A program made the translations under genes and the position numbers. The notes beneath the pieces were generated by a model. It was not told the DNA's origin. It made no database searches and was given only the letters and a program-made list of their open reading frames with translations. A DNA stretch of 61,982 nucleotides from positions 1 to 61,982 of the forward strand of contig DAISIL010000011.1 of NCBI GenBank assembly GCA_036822015.1. Direction: 5' to 3'. The stretch comes from DAISIL01 sp036822015. GTDB taxonomy: Bacteria > Bacteroidota > Bacteroidia > Cytophagales > Bernardetiaceae. Of this stretch, positions 1 through 7,606 are shown piece by piece. Each line of letters opens with the position of its first letter. The first letter of the stretch is position 1.

Positions 1-1
1 C

Positions 2-466
2 CTACAAAATGGAGGAAAATTTGAAACATGGTTGGGGTCGATTGTGGGGCCGGAGGAGAAGTTTTACTTATTGGCATCAGATGAAGAGACGCGCGAAGCG
101 CTGATCTACAAGTCAGCCAAGATTGGCTACGAAATCAACATCGCTGGTGCGCTCGTCGCCCCTGCGGAGATGCCTGTCGTTAGTCCTACCCTCGACTTTG
201 AGCAATTCAAGCAAGACCCGAGTGCCTTTACGGTCGTGGACATCCGCAACGAAGGAGAGTACGCCGAGAAAGCCTTCTTTGCCCACAGCCAAAACATCCC
301 CTTGCCTGAGCTGCGGGAGCGCACTGGAGAAATCCCGACGGATAAACCCGTGGTGGTGCATTGTGCAGCGGGCTATCGCTCGGCGGCCGGTAGTGCCATC
401 CTGGAAGGTCTGCTACCTGGACTAACTGTCTATGATCTAGGCGAAAATGTAGAGATGTTTAAGTAG
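2..466 (+). CDS. MBL-fold hydrolase with C-terminal rhodanese domain (5'-truncated)
   Basis: The frame is already open at the window edge, so only the C-terminal part of the protein is visible. A short stretch resembling the last strands of a metallo-beta-lactamase fold is followed by a complete rhodanese-like domain. The rhodanese loop reads C-A-A-G-Y-R-S, so the sulfur-accepting cysteine is present. Proteins of this layout (glyoxalase II / persulfide dioxygenase relatives) handle persulfide or thiol sulfur in the cytoplasm; the substrate cannot be told from this fragment. The TTG at 32 lies inside the reading frame and is not the start. The gene converges on the helicase gene across a hairpin. 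Confidence 0.75.
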   Translation, partial: LQNGGKFETWLGSIVGPEEKFYLLASDEETREALIYKSAKIGYEINIAGALVAPAEMPVVSPTLDFEQFKQDPSAFTVVDIRNEGEYAEKAFFAHSQNIPLPELRERTGEIPTDKPVVVHCAAGYRSAAGSAILEGLLPGLTVYDLGENVEMFK

Positions 467-486
467 AATTTCAACTTTTCAAGTTC

Positions 487-512
487 GCCTACGCCTGAAC
501 ATAGGCGTAGGC
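487..512. terminator. hairpin between two convergent genes
   Basis: Perfect 10-bp inverted repeat GCCTACGCCT / AGGCGTAGGC with a 6-nt loop. It lies 20 bp after the rhodanese stop and just beyond the helicase stop. No T-tract follows on either strand, so it may act as a transcript-end stabiliser rather than a classic intrinsic terminator. Confidence 0.4.
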
Positions 513-514
513 TA

Positions 515-2458
515 CTACACCCACTCCCAAACAGATCGGTAGGCTTCTTTCTGCTCTATGTAGCTAATGAAATCCGCAAAAAAATCGTGTTGGCACAAGG
601 TCGCTGTATCACCCACGACGATCAATTTTTTCTTGGCACGGGTAAGGGCAACATTGAGGCGGCGGAAATTACTCAAAAATCCAATCTCTCCCTTGTTGTT
701 GGAGCGCACCAAACTGATATAGACCACATCACATTCCTGTCCCTGAAAGCCATCAACGGTACGAACGACGATATGGCTCAGGTAGCTTTCTAGTTCGGGG
801 GTAGCCTTAACGGCTTCGTCGAGCCAGCGTTGTTGGGCCCGATATGGGACGATCAAGCCGATGCGCAGCGGGAGTAGCTCTTCTCCCGACAGTGGAGATT
901 GCTTTATTTTTTCAAATAAGGCAATCAGGTGCCGAATAATGAAATATCCTTCTTCGGGATTGTAGCGGCTCAAACTTTCTTCGTCCAGGATTTCGGTCAT
1001 ATCTGCTCCGGCAGTATCCCAAAACTCGAGGGGAGCCTCGTCGGGCAGGAGGGTGTGCTGGGCATTGCTGGGGTGTGCCACGAGGGCATTTTGATAAAAC
1101 TTAGCACTAGAAAAGGACATGATGTCGCGGTGCATCCGGTACTGTACCGTGAGCATTTGAGCGGATTGGGGGTGCTTTTGGATGCACTGCTCAAAGAGGG
1201 TAACGGCAAGGCCTGCTTTTGCCGCTGACTCGGACTTGATCGTAGGGGGGAGTTGCTCGTGATCGCCGGCCATGATGACCCGCTGGGCGCGTTGGAGTGG
1301 AATCCAGGCAGCGGGTTCGAGGGCTTGGGCGGCTTCGTCCACAAAAACGGTGTCAAAAAAGCGATGGCGAAGGTACTTATGTCCCGTTCCCGTGAGCGTA
1401 CAAGCGATGACCTGTGCCGTTTCTAGGATTTGATGAACGATATAGTCCTCTAGCTGTCGGGCTTCTTCCTTGTAGGCGCGTGCTTCGGAGAGCTGATCTT
1501 TTCGCTCCTGACGTTGGCGATGCCCAAATTGCCGCTTGAACTTTTGGGCTTGCTCTCGAAGCTGATCGGCAGTTTTGAGTAGCTGCTTATAGGCTTTGTA
1601 GTCAGGGCTTTGTGCAAACTGTGCATCTAAGGTGAGGGCTTCTAGGTGTTCCTCTACTCGGGCTGGATGCCCCAAGCGCACGACGCTGATGCCCTGCTGG
1701 TCTAGCTTTTCGGCGATCAGATCTACGGCTGTGTTGCTGGGTGCGCATACCAAGACCTGCCTTTGGTAGCGCAGTGTCTGGGCGACGGCAGCGACAAGGG
1801 TTGTTGTCTTGCCTGTGCCTGGTGGCCCATGGATGAGGGCGATGTCCTGGGCCGCGATGACGTGCCTTAGGGCCGCTTGCTGGGTGGGGTTGAGTGGGTC
1901 TAGGATGTCCTGGTGTAGCTCGTGGGGCCGGACGTTATCCCGAAACCGAGGCTTTTGCTTGCCCAGCAGCAGTTCCCGCAACTCGCCCAGACGTGTGTGG
2001 GCGGGTGCTTCAATGACTTTGCCGAGGGCATGAAACATTTCTCGGTACGTACTTTCATCAAAAGCCAGGAAAACACCGAGGGTCTGCTCCCGAAACCAGT
2101 CGGGGATACGGTCGGCATTGAGGGCAACGATCATGTCATTTTTGGTAACCTTGCTGATGACCCCGTTGATTTGGTGGCTCATCTGCTCGTCCTGGCTAGC
2201 AAATATGGTAATGACGTTTCCGCTATAAAAGTTGTGGTTAAGCCCCAGGTCGGTGGTGCGCCTGATCTCTATGGCGATGCGTCCTCCGAGTCCAAACTGG
2301 TGTCCCACAATGGTTACGGGATGCCAGCAGATACCCTCTTGTCGTTTTTCGAGCAGAGAGGTATGTCGCATTTTCTGATTGTAGCGTTGCAGATCGGCGG
2401 CCTTCTCGCGGTGCAACAATCGGGTAAGTGCTTCGAGGTAGTCCAGACTTTGGGGCAT
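515..2458 (-). CDS. superfamily 1 DNA/RNA helicase, IGHMBP2/Upf1-like
   Basis: ATP-dependent helicase of 647 residues. Walker A (GPPGTGKT) is at residues 211-218. Walker B has the DEAA form typical of Upf1/SMUBP-2 helicases rather than the DEXD of UvrD, and is followed by motif III (GDHEQLPPT) and the C-terminal motifs VDGFQGQE and NVALTRAKK. The N-terminal 200 residues carry the beta-barrel-like region found in this family. Such bacterial proteins unwind nucleic acids 5' to 3', but their cellular task is poorly known. It is the last gene of the minus-strand run M23 peptidase, bactofilin, AtpZ, helicase, starting 3 bp after atpZ ends. Family assignment is firm; the role is open. Confidence 0.9.
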   Translation of the reverse strand: MPQSLDYLEALTRLLHREKAADLQRYNQKMRHTSLLEKRQEGICWHPVTIVGHQFGLGGRIAIEIRRTTDLGLNHNFYSGNVITIFASQDEQMSHQINGVISKVTKNDMIVALNADRIPDWFREQTLGVFLAFDESTYREMFHALGKVIEAPAHTRLGELRELLLGKQKPRFRDNVRPHELHQDILDPLNPTQQAALRHVIAAQDIALIHGPPGTGKTTTLVAAVAQTLRYQRQVLVCAPSNTAVDLIAEKLDQQGISVVRLGHPARVEEHLEALTLDAQFAQSPDYKAYKQLLKTADQLREQAQKFKRQFGHRQRQERKDQLSEARAYKEEARQLEDYIVHQILETAQVIACTLTGTGHKYLRHRFFDTVFVDEAAQALEPAAWIPLQRAQRVIMAGDHEQLPPTIKSESAAKAGLAVTLFEQCIQKHPQSAQMLTVQYRMHRDIMSFSSAKFYQNALVAHPSNAQHTLLPDEAPLEFWDTAGADMTEILDEESLSRYNPEEGYFIIRHLIALFEKIKQSPLSGEELLPLRIGLIVPYRAQQRWLDEAVKATPELESYLSHIVVRTVDGFQGQECDVVYISLVRSNNKGEIGFLSNFRRLNVALTRAKKKLIVVGDTATLCQHDFFADFISYIEQKEAYRSVWEWV

Positions 2459-2461
2459 TGG

Positions 2462-2683
2462 CTATTGGTTCCGCTGAAGGTCTTTGATGAGCAAATAAAA
2501 GGAGGCTACCAAAGCTCCCAGCGAGCAGATGATCGTAAACAGGGCTACGCGCATCTGGAGCTTCTCGTCTATCCACTGCCCTAGCCAAAGCCCAAGCAGC
2601 ACCGAAACAATCATCTGGCTAGCCAGCCCGCCATAACGAATGTAGGCTTTGGCAGGGGCGTATTTGTCGTCCTTTTTTTTCAT
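2462..2683 (-). CDS. atpZ: AtpZ/AtpI-family small membrane protein
   Basis: 73-residue protein with a charged N-terminus and two predicted membrane helices (about 20-38 and 47-66). The first contains the glycine-rich pattern G-L-W-L-G-Q-W-I-D-E-K of the AtpZ/AtpI family. AtpZ accompanies F-type ATP synthase and has been linked to assembly of the c-ring and to cation movement. In many Bacteroidota it sits, as here, directly after a bactofilin gene. Its ATG overlaps the bactofilin stop by 4 bp, so the two are translationally coupled. The other ATP synthase genes are not downstream here; a helicase gene follows instead. Confidence 0.8.
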   Translation of the reverse strand: MKKKDDKYAPAKAYIRYGGLASQMIVSVLLGLWLGQWIDEKLQMRVALFTIICSLGALVASFYLLIKDLQRNQ

Positions 2684-3153
2684 CGGGCTGCACCATTAAC
2701 GGCAGCGGGTTCTTCAAGTTTAAGTTTTTGAGTGATGGTATCTTTGGGTGCAGGGGTGTGGAGTTTTTGTGGAATCTTGGGTGCCTGCCCGATCTGGCAT
2801 ACGCCATTGAGCTTTGCGCCGGGTTCCATGTGCATCCGAAGTGCGAAGATATCGCCGTGTACGATGGCTTTCTCACCGAGGGTGAGTTGCTCGGAGACGT
2901 ACACGTTGCCTTTGATTTCGCCTTCAATGACAGCATTTTTGGCGACCAAATGTCCGAAGACGTGCGCACTCTCCCCCAGGACGACTTTTGCTTGGGATTT
3001 GATGTCGCCCGTCAGTTCACCGTCGATGAGCAGGTTACCTTGCGTGGAAATATCGCCGGCAATACTCGTCCCTTTGTCGATGATGGTACGGGTACCATCG
3101 CCCGACTCTGTGGACTTGTTATTCTTATTGCGAAGCATGGGTAATAGAGCCAT
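2680..3153 (-). CDS. bactofilin (polymer-forming cytoskeletal protein)
   Basis: 157-residue protein whose central part (about 25-125) is a row of short repeats with regularly spaced G and hydrophobic residues (G-D-I, G-E-L-T-G-D-I, G-H-L, G-E-I-K-G-N-V, G-D-I), the right-handed beta-helix of bactofilins. The tails are polar and proline-rich. Bactofilins form non-polar filaments beneath the membrane and position cell-wall enzymes. The gene starts 21 bp after the M23 peptidase ends; bactofilin/M23 pairs are a known cell-shape module (for example CcmA and Csd1 in Helicobacter), so joint action on peptidoglycan is a reasonable inference. Confidence 0.92.
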   Translation of the reverse strand: MALLPMLRNKNNKSTESGDGTRTIIDKGTSIAGDISTQGNLLIDGELTGDIKSQAKVVLGESAHVFGHLVAKNAVIEGEIKGNVYVSEQLTLGEKAIVHGDIFALRMHMEPGAKLNGVCQIGQAPKIPQKLHTPAPKDTITQKLKLEEPAAVNGAAR

Positions 3154-3174
3154 AAAAAAAAATTTTCTGAAAAA

Positions 3175-4032
3175 TTAAAATTTGACAAAAGCCAGTGGAT
3201 CAACGTGGTTGCCTTTGTACCAAAGCTCAAAATGCAGGTGGGGGCCATCTGTGTATTCCCCCGAATTGCCGATAATGGCTATCGGATCACCTGTCTTGAC
3301 AAACTCGCCCACTTTTTTAAGCAGAATAGAATTGTGTTTGTAAAAGGAAAGGAGTTGATTATCGTGTTGAATACCAATGACGTAACCTGAATCCTGCGTC
3401 CAGGAAGCCAGAATGACCGTGCCTTCCATGACGGCCTTGATGGGTTCGTCTTTGGGGGCAACAATATCTACGCCATAATGTTCTGTCCGAACGTCATAAT
3501 TTTTGCTGATGATGCCGCGCACAGGAGGGAAAAAGAACATTTCCCCGAGGATGTTGGCTTTGGCTGATGCCGAGGATAACTCCTCCTCTGACCCCTCGAA
3601 GTTTGTCCGAAACTGACGATCTACCTCGCTGATTTGTTGGAGGTCTTCCGGATCGACGGAAACACTCTTGACGGCAAGCTCCTCCTCCACGGGCTTGACC
3701 TCGATTTGTTGATGCAGCACTCGCTGAAGGTTTTGGACATACTGCTCATTGATCCGAATGACCTCCTGCAAGGAATCGACGCGCTCCCCAAGTGCCAGGG
3801 CTTGTTGGCTAACATGCTGTACGTTTTGATTCATCGTCGCGCTACGCAAGACACCCGATACCACGTAAGCCATCCCAAAAGTCAGGATGAAGAGGAAAAA
3901 GCCGACCAGCACCACGCGGGCGCGGTTGATTCGCGTTGAGATGCGTTCCTCAAAGGTTTCTTCATCGCGTACCACGAGTAGATACCCGTGCGTGAGCCAT
4001 TCAGAAAGCGTTTTGGGTTGATGGGTAGGCAT
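3175..4032 (-). CDS. M23 family metallopeptidase (LytM-like), membrane-anchored
   Basis: 285 residues. One membrane helix at about 37-60 is followed by a coiled-coil segment (about 65-130) and a C-terminal M23 domain. The zinc ligands are visible as H-Y-G-V-D and H-L-H-F-E, with the second histidine motif and the glycine-rich strand G-N-S-G in place, so the enzyme should be active as a periplasmic peptidoglycan endopeptidase. It is first in the operon with bactofilin, which probably localises it. The start is the ATG at 4032, inside a near-copy of the TetR operator described below; a perfect -7 box lies 24 bp upstream. Confidence 0.9.
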   Translation of the reverse strand: MPTHQPKTLSEWLTHGYLLVVRDEETFEERISTRINRARVVLVGFFLFILTFGMAYVVSGVLRSATMNQNVQHVSQQALALGERVDSLQEVIRINEQYVQNLQRVLHQQIEVKPVEEELAVKSVSVDPEDLQQISEVDRQFRTNFEGSEEELSSASAKANILGEMFFFPPVRGIISKNYDVRTEHYGVDIVAPKDEPIKAVMEGTVILASWTQDSGYVIGIQHDNQLLSFYKHNSILLKKVGEFVKTGDPIAIIGNSGEYTDGPHLHFELWYKGNHVDPLAFVKF

Positions 4033-4043
4033 ACGAACGTTTG
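4030..4043. promoter_or_regulatory. near-copy of the TetR operator over the M23 start codon
   Basis: CATACGAACGTTTG differs at a single base from the perfect inverted repeat CAAACGAACGTTTG in the tetR promoter 722 bp away. It covers the M23 start codon and lies between the M23 -7 box and the coding region, where a bound repressor could act as a roadblock. Chance similarity cannot be excluded. Confidence 0.35.
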
Positions 4044-4056
4044 TCGATCAGTTCGC

Positions 4057-4064
4057 CAAAGATA
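4057..4064 (-). promoter_or_regulatory. -7 promoter box of the M23/bactofilin operon
   Basis: TATCTTTG on the minus strand is a perfect match to the Bacteroidota -7 consensus TAnnTTTG, 24 bp before the M23 ATG. No TTTG is found at the usual -33 distance. Confidence 0.45.
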
Positions 4065-4077
4065 CAATATTCTCTAC

Positions 4078-4113
4078 AAAAAAACCATCTCGCGTTTTTT
4101 TCGTGAGATGGTT
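4078..4113 (-). terminator. intrinsic terminator of the tetR gene
   Basis: Read on the minus strand: a 12-bp stem (AACCATCTCxCG and its complement, one G-T pair) with a T7 loop on the plus strand, followed by seven T residues. It lies 50 bp beyond the tetR stop codon and separates tetR from the M23 operon. Confidence 0.8.
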
Positions 4114-4163
4114 GTAGTCGATCAACAAAAATAGGGTAGTGCGTGTGATGTGTGTGTGTTTAC

Positions 4164-4730
4164 CTATTCTTCTTCATCTAGGAGGTTGTAGGCCTCCGAA
4201 AGGGCATCCATCAAATGACTGCGGTCTTTGAAAATGCGCATCAGCAAAATGGCACCTTCGATTTGTTGGATACTCTTGCAAGCCTGCGCAGCGGCCTCTG
4301 TGGCCGGGTAGCGGGTCTCTAAAATAGCCGTTAGCGCATCAATCCACTCGTTAAAAAACGCCTGTATGATCGGTGTGAAGGTGGAGATGGTTCCCGTCGT
4401 TTCGAGGGCCATGTTGGCCATCACACAACCTTTTTCGTCGTCAATAAACTCCCGTTTGCAAGCCTCTAAGAGATTCTCCAGACGCTCCTGCGGGGATAAG
4501 TCTTTTTGGTAAGCCAAAGCGAACACGTGAGCAGAAAAATGCCGATGTACCCGAGCAAGTCCCTCCTCCAAAATTTCCTCTTTGCTTTTAAAGTGGTAAT
4601 AAAAACTTCCTTTCTGTAATCCGCAAGCCTTCGCTAAATCTTCCATCGACGTGCGATGAAAGCCTTGCTGATGAAAAACGAGCAAACAACGCTCAATGAG
4701 TTCAGATCGGGATAGCTTGGGTGCAGGCAT
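4164..4730 (-). CDS. TetR/AcrR family transcriptional regulator
   Basis: 188 residues. An N-terminal TetR-type helix-turn-helix (about 10-55) has the usual pattern F-x-x-x-G-F-x-x-T-S-M-E-D-L-A-x-x-x-G-L-Q-K-G-S-F-Y-Y-H-F and is followed by a helical ligand-binding domain with a cysteine at the end of the first conserved C-terminal helix. The ATG at 4730 was chosen because it precedes the HTH at the usual distance; an upstream ATG at 4898 would add 56 residues across the promoter. The gene is monocistronic, bounded by a promoter with an internal palindrome and by an intrinsic terminator. It probably represses itself. The ligand is unknown. Confidence 0.9.
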   Translation of the reverse strand: MPAPKLSRSELIERCLLVFHQQGFHRTSMEDLAKACGLQKGSFYYHFKSKEEILEEGLARVHRHFSAHVFALAYQKDLSPQERLENLLEACKREFIDDEKGCVMANMALETTGTISTFTPIIQAFFNEWIDALTAILETRYPATEAAAQACKSIQQIEGAILLMRIFKDRSHLMDALSEAYNLLDEEE

Positions 4731-4741
4731 CAGATTTATAA

Positions 4742-4773
4742 CAAAGTTAAACAAACGAACGTTTGAAAGCAAA
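4742..4773 (-). promoter_or_regulatory. tetR promoter, perfect Bacteroidota consensus
   Basis: Minus strand: -33 box TTTG (complement of 4770-4773), 20-bp spacer, -7 box TAACTTTG (complement of 4742-4749), a full match to TTTG-N19/20-TAnnTTTG. The -7 box ends 11 bp before the tetR ATG. Confidence 0.75.
4752..4765. promoter_or_regulatory. candidate TetR operator
   Basis: CAAACG-AA-CGTTTG, a perfect 6-bp inverted repeat with a 2-bp centre, placed wholly inside the spacer between the -33 and -7 boxes of the tetR promoter. This is the classic position for autorepression by a dimeric TetR protein. Its link to this regulator is inferred from position. Confidence 0.65.
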
Positions 4774-4965
4774 AAAACAACGACAAAAACTCGTTTTTTA
4801 AAAAATATTAACTTTCTTGTTGAATAACAAGCAGAACAGAGACTTGTTACGGGCTTAACAAGATACGAATATCTCCCGACTTGACACCGCCTTAACAAAC
4901 CTTAACCCGCCAAGGCTGTTCTTTCTGGGGATAGTATCCTAGCTTTACCAAAAAAACCTTGTTTT

Positions 4966-5931
4966 ATGTCCAATCTCCCACCTGATGTCGTGGCCGCCAA
5001 TGCCCTCCAATCCTCCTACGAACAACTCCGTTCCGAACTCGAAAAAAAGATCGTAGGGCAGGAAGATACCATCCGCCTTCTCCTGACAGCCATTTTTTGT
5101 CAGGGACATTGCCTGCTGGTAGGCGTACCCGGGCTAGCCAAGACGCTCCTGATCCAGACCCTTTCCCAGGCACTGGATTTACGCTTCAATCGTATTCAGT
5201 TTACGCCTGACCTGATGCCCTCCGACATCATCGGTGCCGAGACCCTCGACAAAGAACGCAACTTTCAGTTTTCGCCCGGGCCTATTTTCGCCAACATTGT
5301 CCTGGCCGACGAGATCAACCGAACCCCCCCAAAAACACAAGCGGCCCTCCTGGAATCCATGCAAGAGTACGCCGTTACGGTGGCCGGCAAACGCTACGAC
5401 CTCGAACGCCCATTTTTTGTGTTGGCTACCCAAAACCCCATCGAGCAAGAAGGCACCTACCCTCTACCCGAAGCCCAACTCGATCGCTTCATGTTCAACA
5501 TCAAGCTCGATTATCCCTCCCTGGCAGAAGAACTGCAAATCGTAACCAATACCACGACTACCCAATACGATACCGTACAGTCCGTCATCACGGCACAGCA
5601 GATGATCGAGTTTCAGGCACTGGTGCGGCAAGTCCCCGTCCCGCCCAACGTCATCGAATACGCCGTTCGGCTCGTCCACAAAACGCGCCCCAAGCAGCCC
5701 AATGCCCATGCCCTGGCCAACGAGTACCTCGAGTGGGGGGCCGGCCCGCGGGCCTCCCAGTATTTGGTCGTGGGTGCAAAGGGCAACGCACTCCTGAACG
5801 GGCGGTATTCCCCCGACATCGAAGACATCAAAGCCGTAGCCGTGCCGGTCTTGCGCCACCGCATCGTCAGGAACTTTAAGGCAGAAGCCGATCAAAAAAC
5901 CATCGAGGACATCATCCAAGAACTGCTATGA
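4966..5931 (+). CDS. MoxR family AAA+ ATPase
   Basis: 321-residue AAA+ protein: Walker A GVPGLAKT at 53-60, Walker B with A-D-E-I-N-R at about 114-119, sensor 1 region A-T-Q-N-P-I-E, and a C-terminal lid. MoxR ATPases act as chaperones that mature or insert metal cofactors and assemble membrane-bound or secreted complexes, usually with a DUF58 and von Willebrand factor A protein encoded next door. Here no such partner follows; the stop codon overlaps the kynureninase ATG by 4 bp. A weak -7 box (TAGCTTTA, 4940-4947) precedes the gene. Confidence 0.93.
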   Translation: MSNLPPDVVAANALQSSYEQLRSELEKKIVGQEDTIRLLLTAIFCQGHCLLVGVPGLAKTLLIQTLSQALDLRFNRIQFTPDLMPSDIIGAETLDKERNFQFSPGPIFANIVLADEINRTPPKTQAALLESMQEYAVTVAGKRYDLERPFFVLATQNPIEQEGTYPLPEAQLDRFMFNIKLDYPSLAEELQIVTNTTTTQYDTVQSVITAQQMIEFQALVRQVPVPPNVIEYAVRLVHKTRPKQPNAHALANEYLEWGAGPRASQYLVVGAKGNALLNGRYSPDIEDIKAVAVPVLRHRIVRNFKAEADQKTIEDIIQELL

Positions 5932-7259
5932 ACCACCACACCATCACGACCTACCAAGCCACGGCCGAGTTTGCGGCCACCCAGGATACAAACGATCCCT
6001 TGCGGCACTGCCGAGAGCGGTTTCATATCCCGCTCCGCAACGGCAAAGCCGCGCTCTACTTTTGTGGAAACTCCTTAGGATTGCAGCCCAAAGCCGTTGA
6101 GACGGCCTTGCTAGAAGACCTCCACAAATGGCGTAGCCAGGCCGTCGATGGGCATTTCAGTACGCCCAAGCCCTGGATGCACGCCCACGAGCGGGTACGT
6201 GATATGCTGGCCCGCATCGTTGGGGCAAAACCCGTTGAGGTGGTGGCCATGAACAGCCTAACGGTCAATTTGCATCTCTTGATGGCTTCCTTTTATCGCC
6301 CCACCCCGAAGCGATACAAGATTTTGATGGAAGGCGGTGCTTTTCCATCCGATCAGTACGCGATGGACTCCCAGGCAAGGCATCACGGCTACGATCCCGA
6401 GCAGGTCATTGAGGAGGTCTGCCCGCGTCCAGGGGAGCATACGCTACGCACCCAGGACATCCTGGATCGCATCGAAGCTCTGGGCGATAGCCTGGCCCTG
6501 GTGCTTTTTGGGGGCATCAACTACTACACGGGGCAGTTCTTCGACCTAAAAGCCATCACCCAAAAAGCCCATCAGGTGGGTGCCATGGCGGGCTTTGACC
6601 TGGCGCATACGGCAGGTAACCTACCGCTCCAGTTGCACGACTGGGACGTGGACTTTGCTGCTTGGTGTTCGTACAAGTATCTCAATTCCAGTCCGGGTGG
6701 TATCTCGGGTATTTTTGTACATGAGCGTTTTGCCGATGCCGATGTACCGCGCCTGGCGGGCTGGTGGGGACACGATGCCCGGACCCGCTTCCTGATGGAC
6801 AAAACCTTTGTCCCGATGCGCGGTGCCGAAGGCTGGCAGCTGAGCAATGCCCCATCGCTCCTGATGGTTGCCCACGAGGTCGCCTTGCAGCTATTCGATG
6901 AAGTGGGCATGGAGGCATTGCGACAAAAGAGCTTGCGCCTAACGGGATTTTTGGCATTCTTGATCCATACGCTCAATGCCGAGCAAGACCAGATACAACT
7001 CCGTATCCTCACGCCCGAGCAACCCGAGGAGCGCGGCTGTCAGCTTTCGTTGGTATTGGAGGGCGACGGAAAGACACTTTTTAATTTCCTGACAGACAAA
7101 GGGTTTATCGGGGACTGGCGGGAGCCAGATGTCATCCGGGTAGCACCTACGCCGCTTTACAATACGTTTACGGATGTCTTTCAGTTTTATCAGCTCCTCA
7201 AAGAATACGCCCACAAAAAAAGCCTCAACCAAAAGCAAGTGCTTTCGGAGAGGCTTTGA
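5928..7259 (+). CDS. kynU: kynureninase
   Basis: 443-residue PLP enzyme, normal length for the family. It hydrolyses L-kynurenine (and 3-hydroxykynurenine) to anthranilate (or 3-hydroxyanthranilate) and alanine in tryptophan degradation. Visible signatures are C-G-N-S-L-G-L near residue 46, F-D-L-A-H-T-A-G (223-230), and the PLP-binding lysine K250 in C-S-Y-K-Y-L-N. It starts at an ATG overlapping the moxR stop (ATGA), so it is co-translated with that ATPase, an unusual pairing. No other kynurenine-pathway gene is nearby. Its stop lies only 5 bp from the 3' end of the convergent tRNA gene. Confidence 0.95.
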   Translation: MNHHTITTYQATAEFAATQDTNDPLRHCRERFHIPLRNGKAALYFCGNSLGLQPKAVETALLEDLHKWRSQAVDGHFSTPKPWMHAHERVRDMLARIVGAKPVEVVAMNSLTVNLHLLMASFYRPTPKRYKILMEGGAFPSDQYAMDSQARHHGYDPEQVIEEVCPRPGEHTLRTQDILDRIEALGDSLALVLFGGINYYTGQFFDLKAITQKAHQVGAMAGFDLAHTAGNLPLQLHDWDVDFAAWCSYKYLNSSPGGISGIFVHERFADADVPRLAGWWGHDARTRFLMDKTFVPMRGAEGWQLSNAPSLLMVAHEVALQLFDEVGMEALRQKSLRLTGFLAFLIHTLNAEQDQIQLRILTPEQPEERGCQLSLVLEGDGKTLFNFLTDKGFIGDWREPDVIRVAPTPLYNTFTDVFQFYQLLKEYAHKKSLNQKQVLSERL

Positions 7260-7264
7260 AGCAG

Positions 7265-7338
7265 TGGGCCCGGGAGGATTCGAACCCCCAACCCCCAGGG
7301 CCGAAACCTGGTATTCTATCCAGTTGAACTACGGACCC
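7265..7338 (-). tRNA. tRNA-Arg (anticodon TCG)
   Basis: 74-nt cloverleaf on the minus strand: acceptor GGGTCCG/CGGGCCC with discriminator A, D stem GTTC/GAAT, anticodon stem CCAGG/CCTGG around the loop TTTCGGC (anticodon TCG, reads CGA), and T arm with TTCGAAT. CCA is not encoded. No integrase or direct repeat is seen beside it. Confidence 0.92.
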
Positions 7339-7606
7339 TGCTTTTTTTAATTCGGTGGACAAAGGTAAAACTTTTTTTGGGATCACCAACAAAAAAAGCC
7401 CGATAAATTATCGGACTCTTTCCAACTTACAACTTAACCCTATTGATATGAAACTTTTTCTTCTTGCTTCCTTTCCCCTAAAGAACGGTTATCGCAAAAG
7501 ATAAGTTTCCTTTCTTTCTAAAAAAAACCAAAAGCCCACCGGATACTTCTCTGAAAATGAGTAATTTTAACCAAACATTTTGTTAAACACAAAAATCAAG
7601 CAGACC
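7339..7606. other. intergenic region between tRNA-Arg and hppD
   Basis: 268 bp without a convincing gene. It holds the tRNA promoter, a palindrome (CCGATAA-A-TTATCGG, 7400-7414) with a run of A on its left, which on the minus strand resembles a hairpin plus T-tract, and then AT-rich DNA. An 18-codon frame (7448-7504) starting M-K-L-F-L-L could be a leader peptide but has no independent support. Confidence 0.4.
7360..7393 (-). promoter_or_regulatory. promoter of tRNA-Arg
   Basis: Minus strand: TTTG (complement of 7390-7393), 22-bp spacer, then a perfect -7 box TACCTTTG (complement of 7360-7367), 21 bp before the mature tRNA 5' end. Confidence 0.6.

Noticed and set aside
1922..2584. 220-codon plus-strand open frame
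   Set aside because: Antisense to the helicase and AtpZ genes, both well supported.
4731..4898. Longer N-terminus for the TetR regulator
   Set aside because: Would translate through the promoter boxes and operator; family N-termini start at the ATG at 4730.
7265..7338. Genomic island integrated at tRNA-Arg
   Set aside because: No integrase, no direct repeat of the tRNA 3' end, and housekeeping-type genes on both sides.
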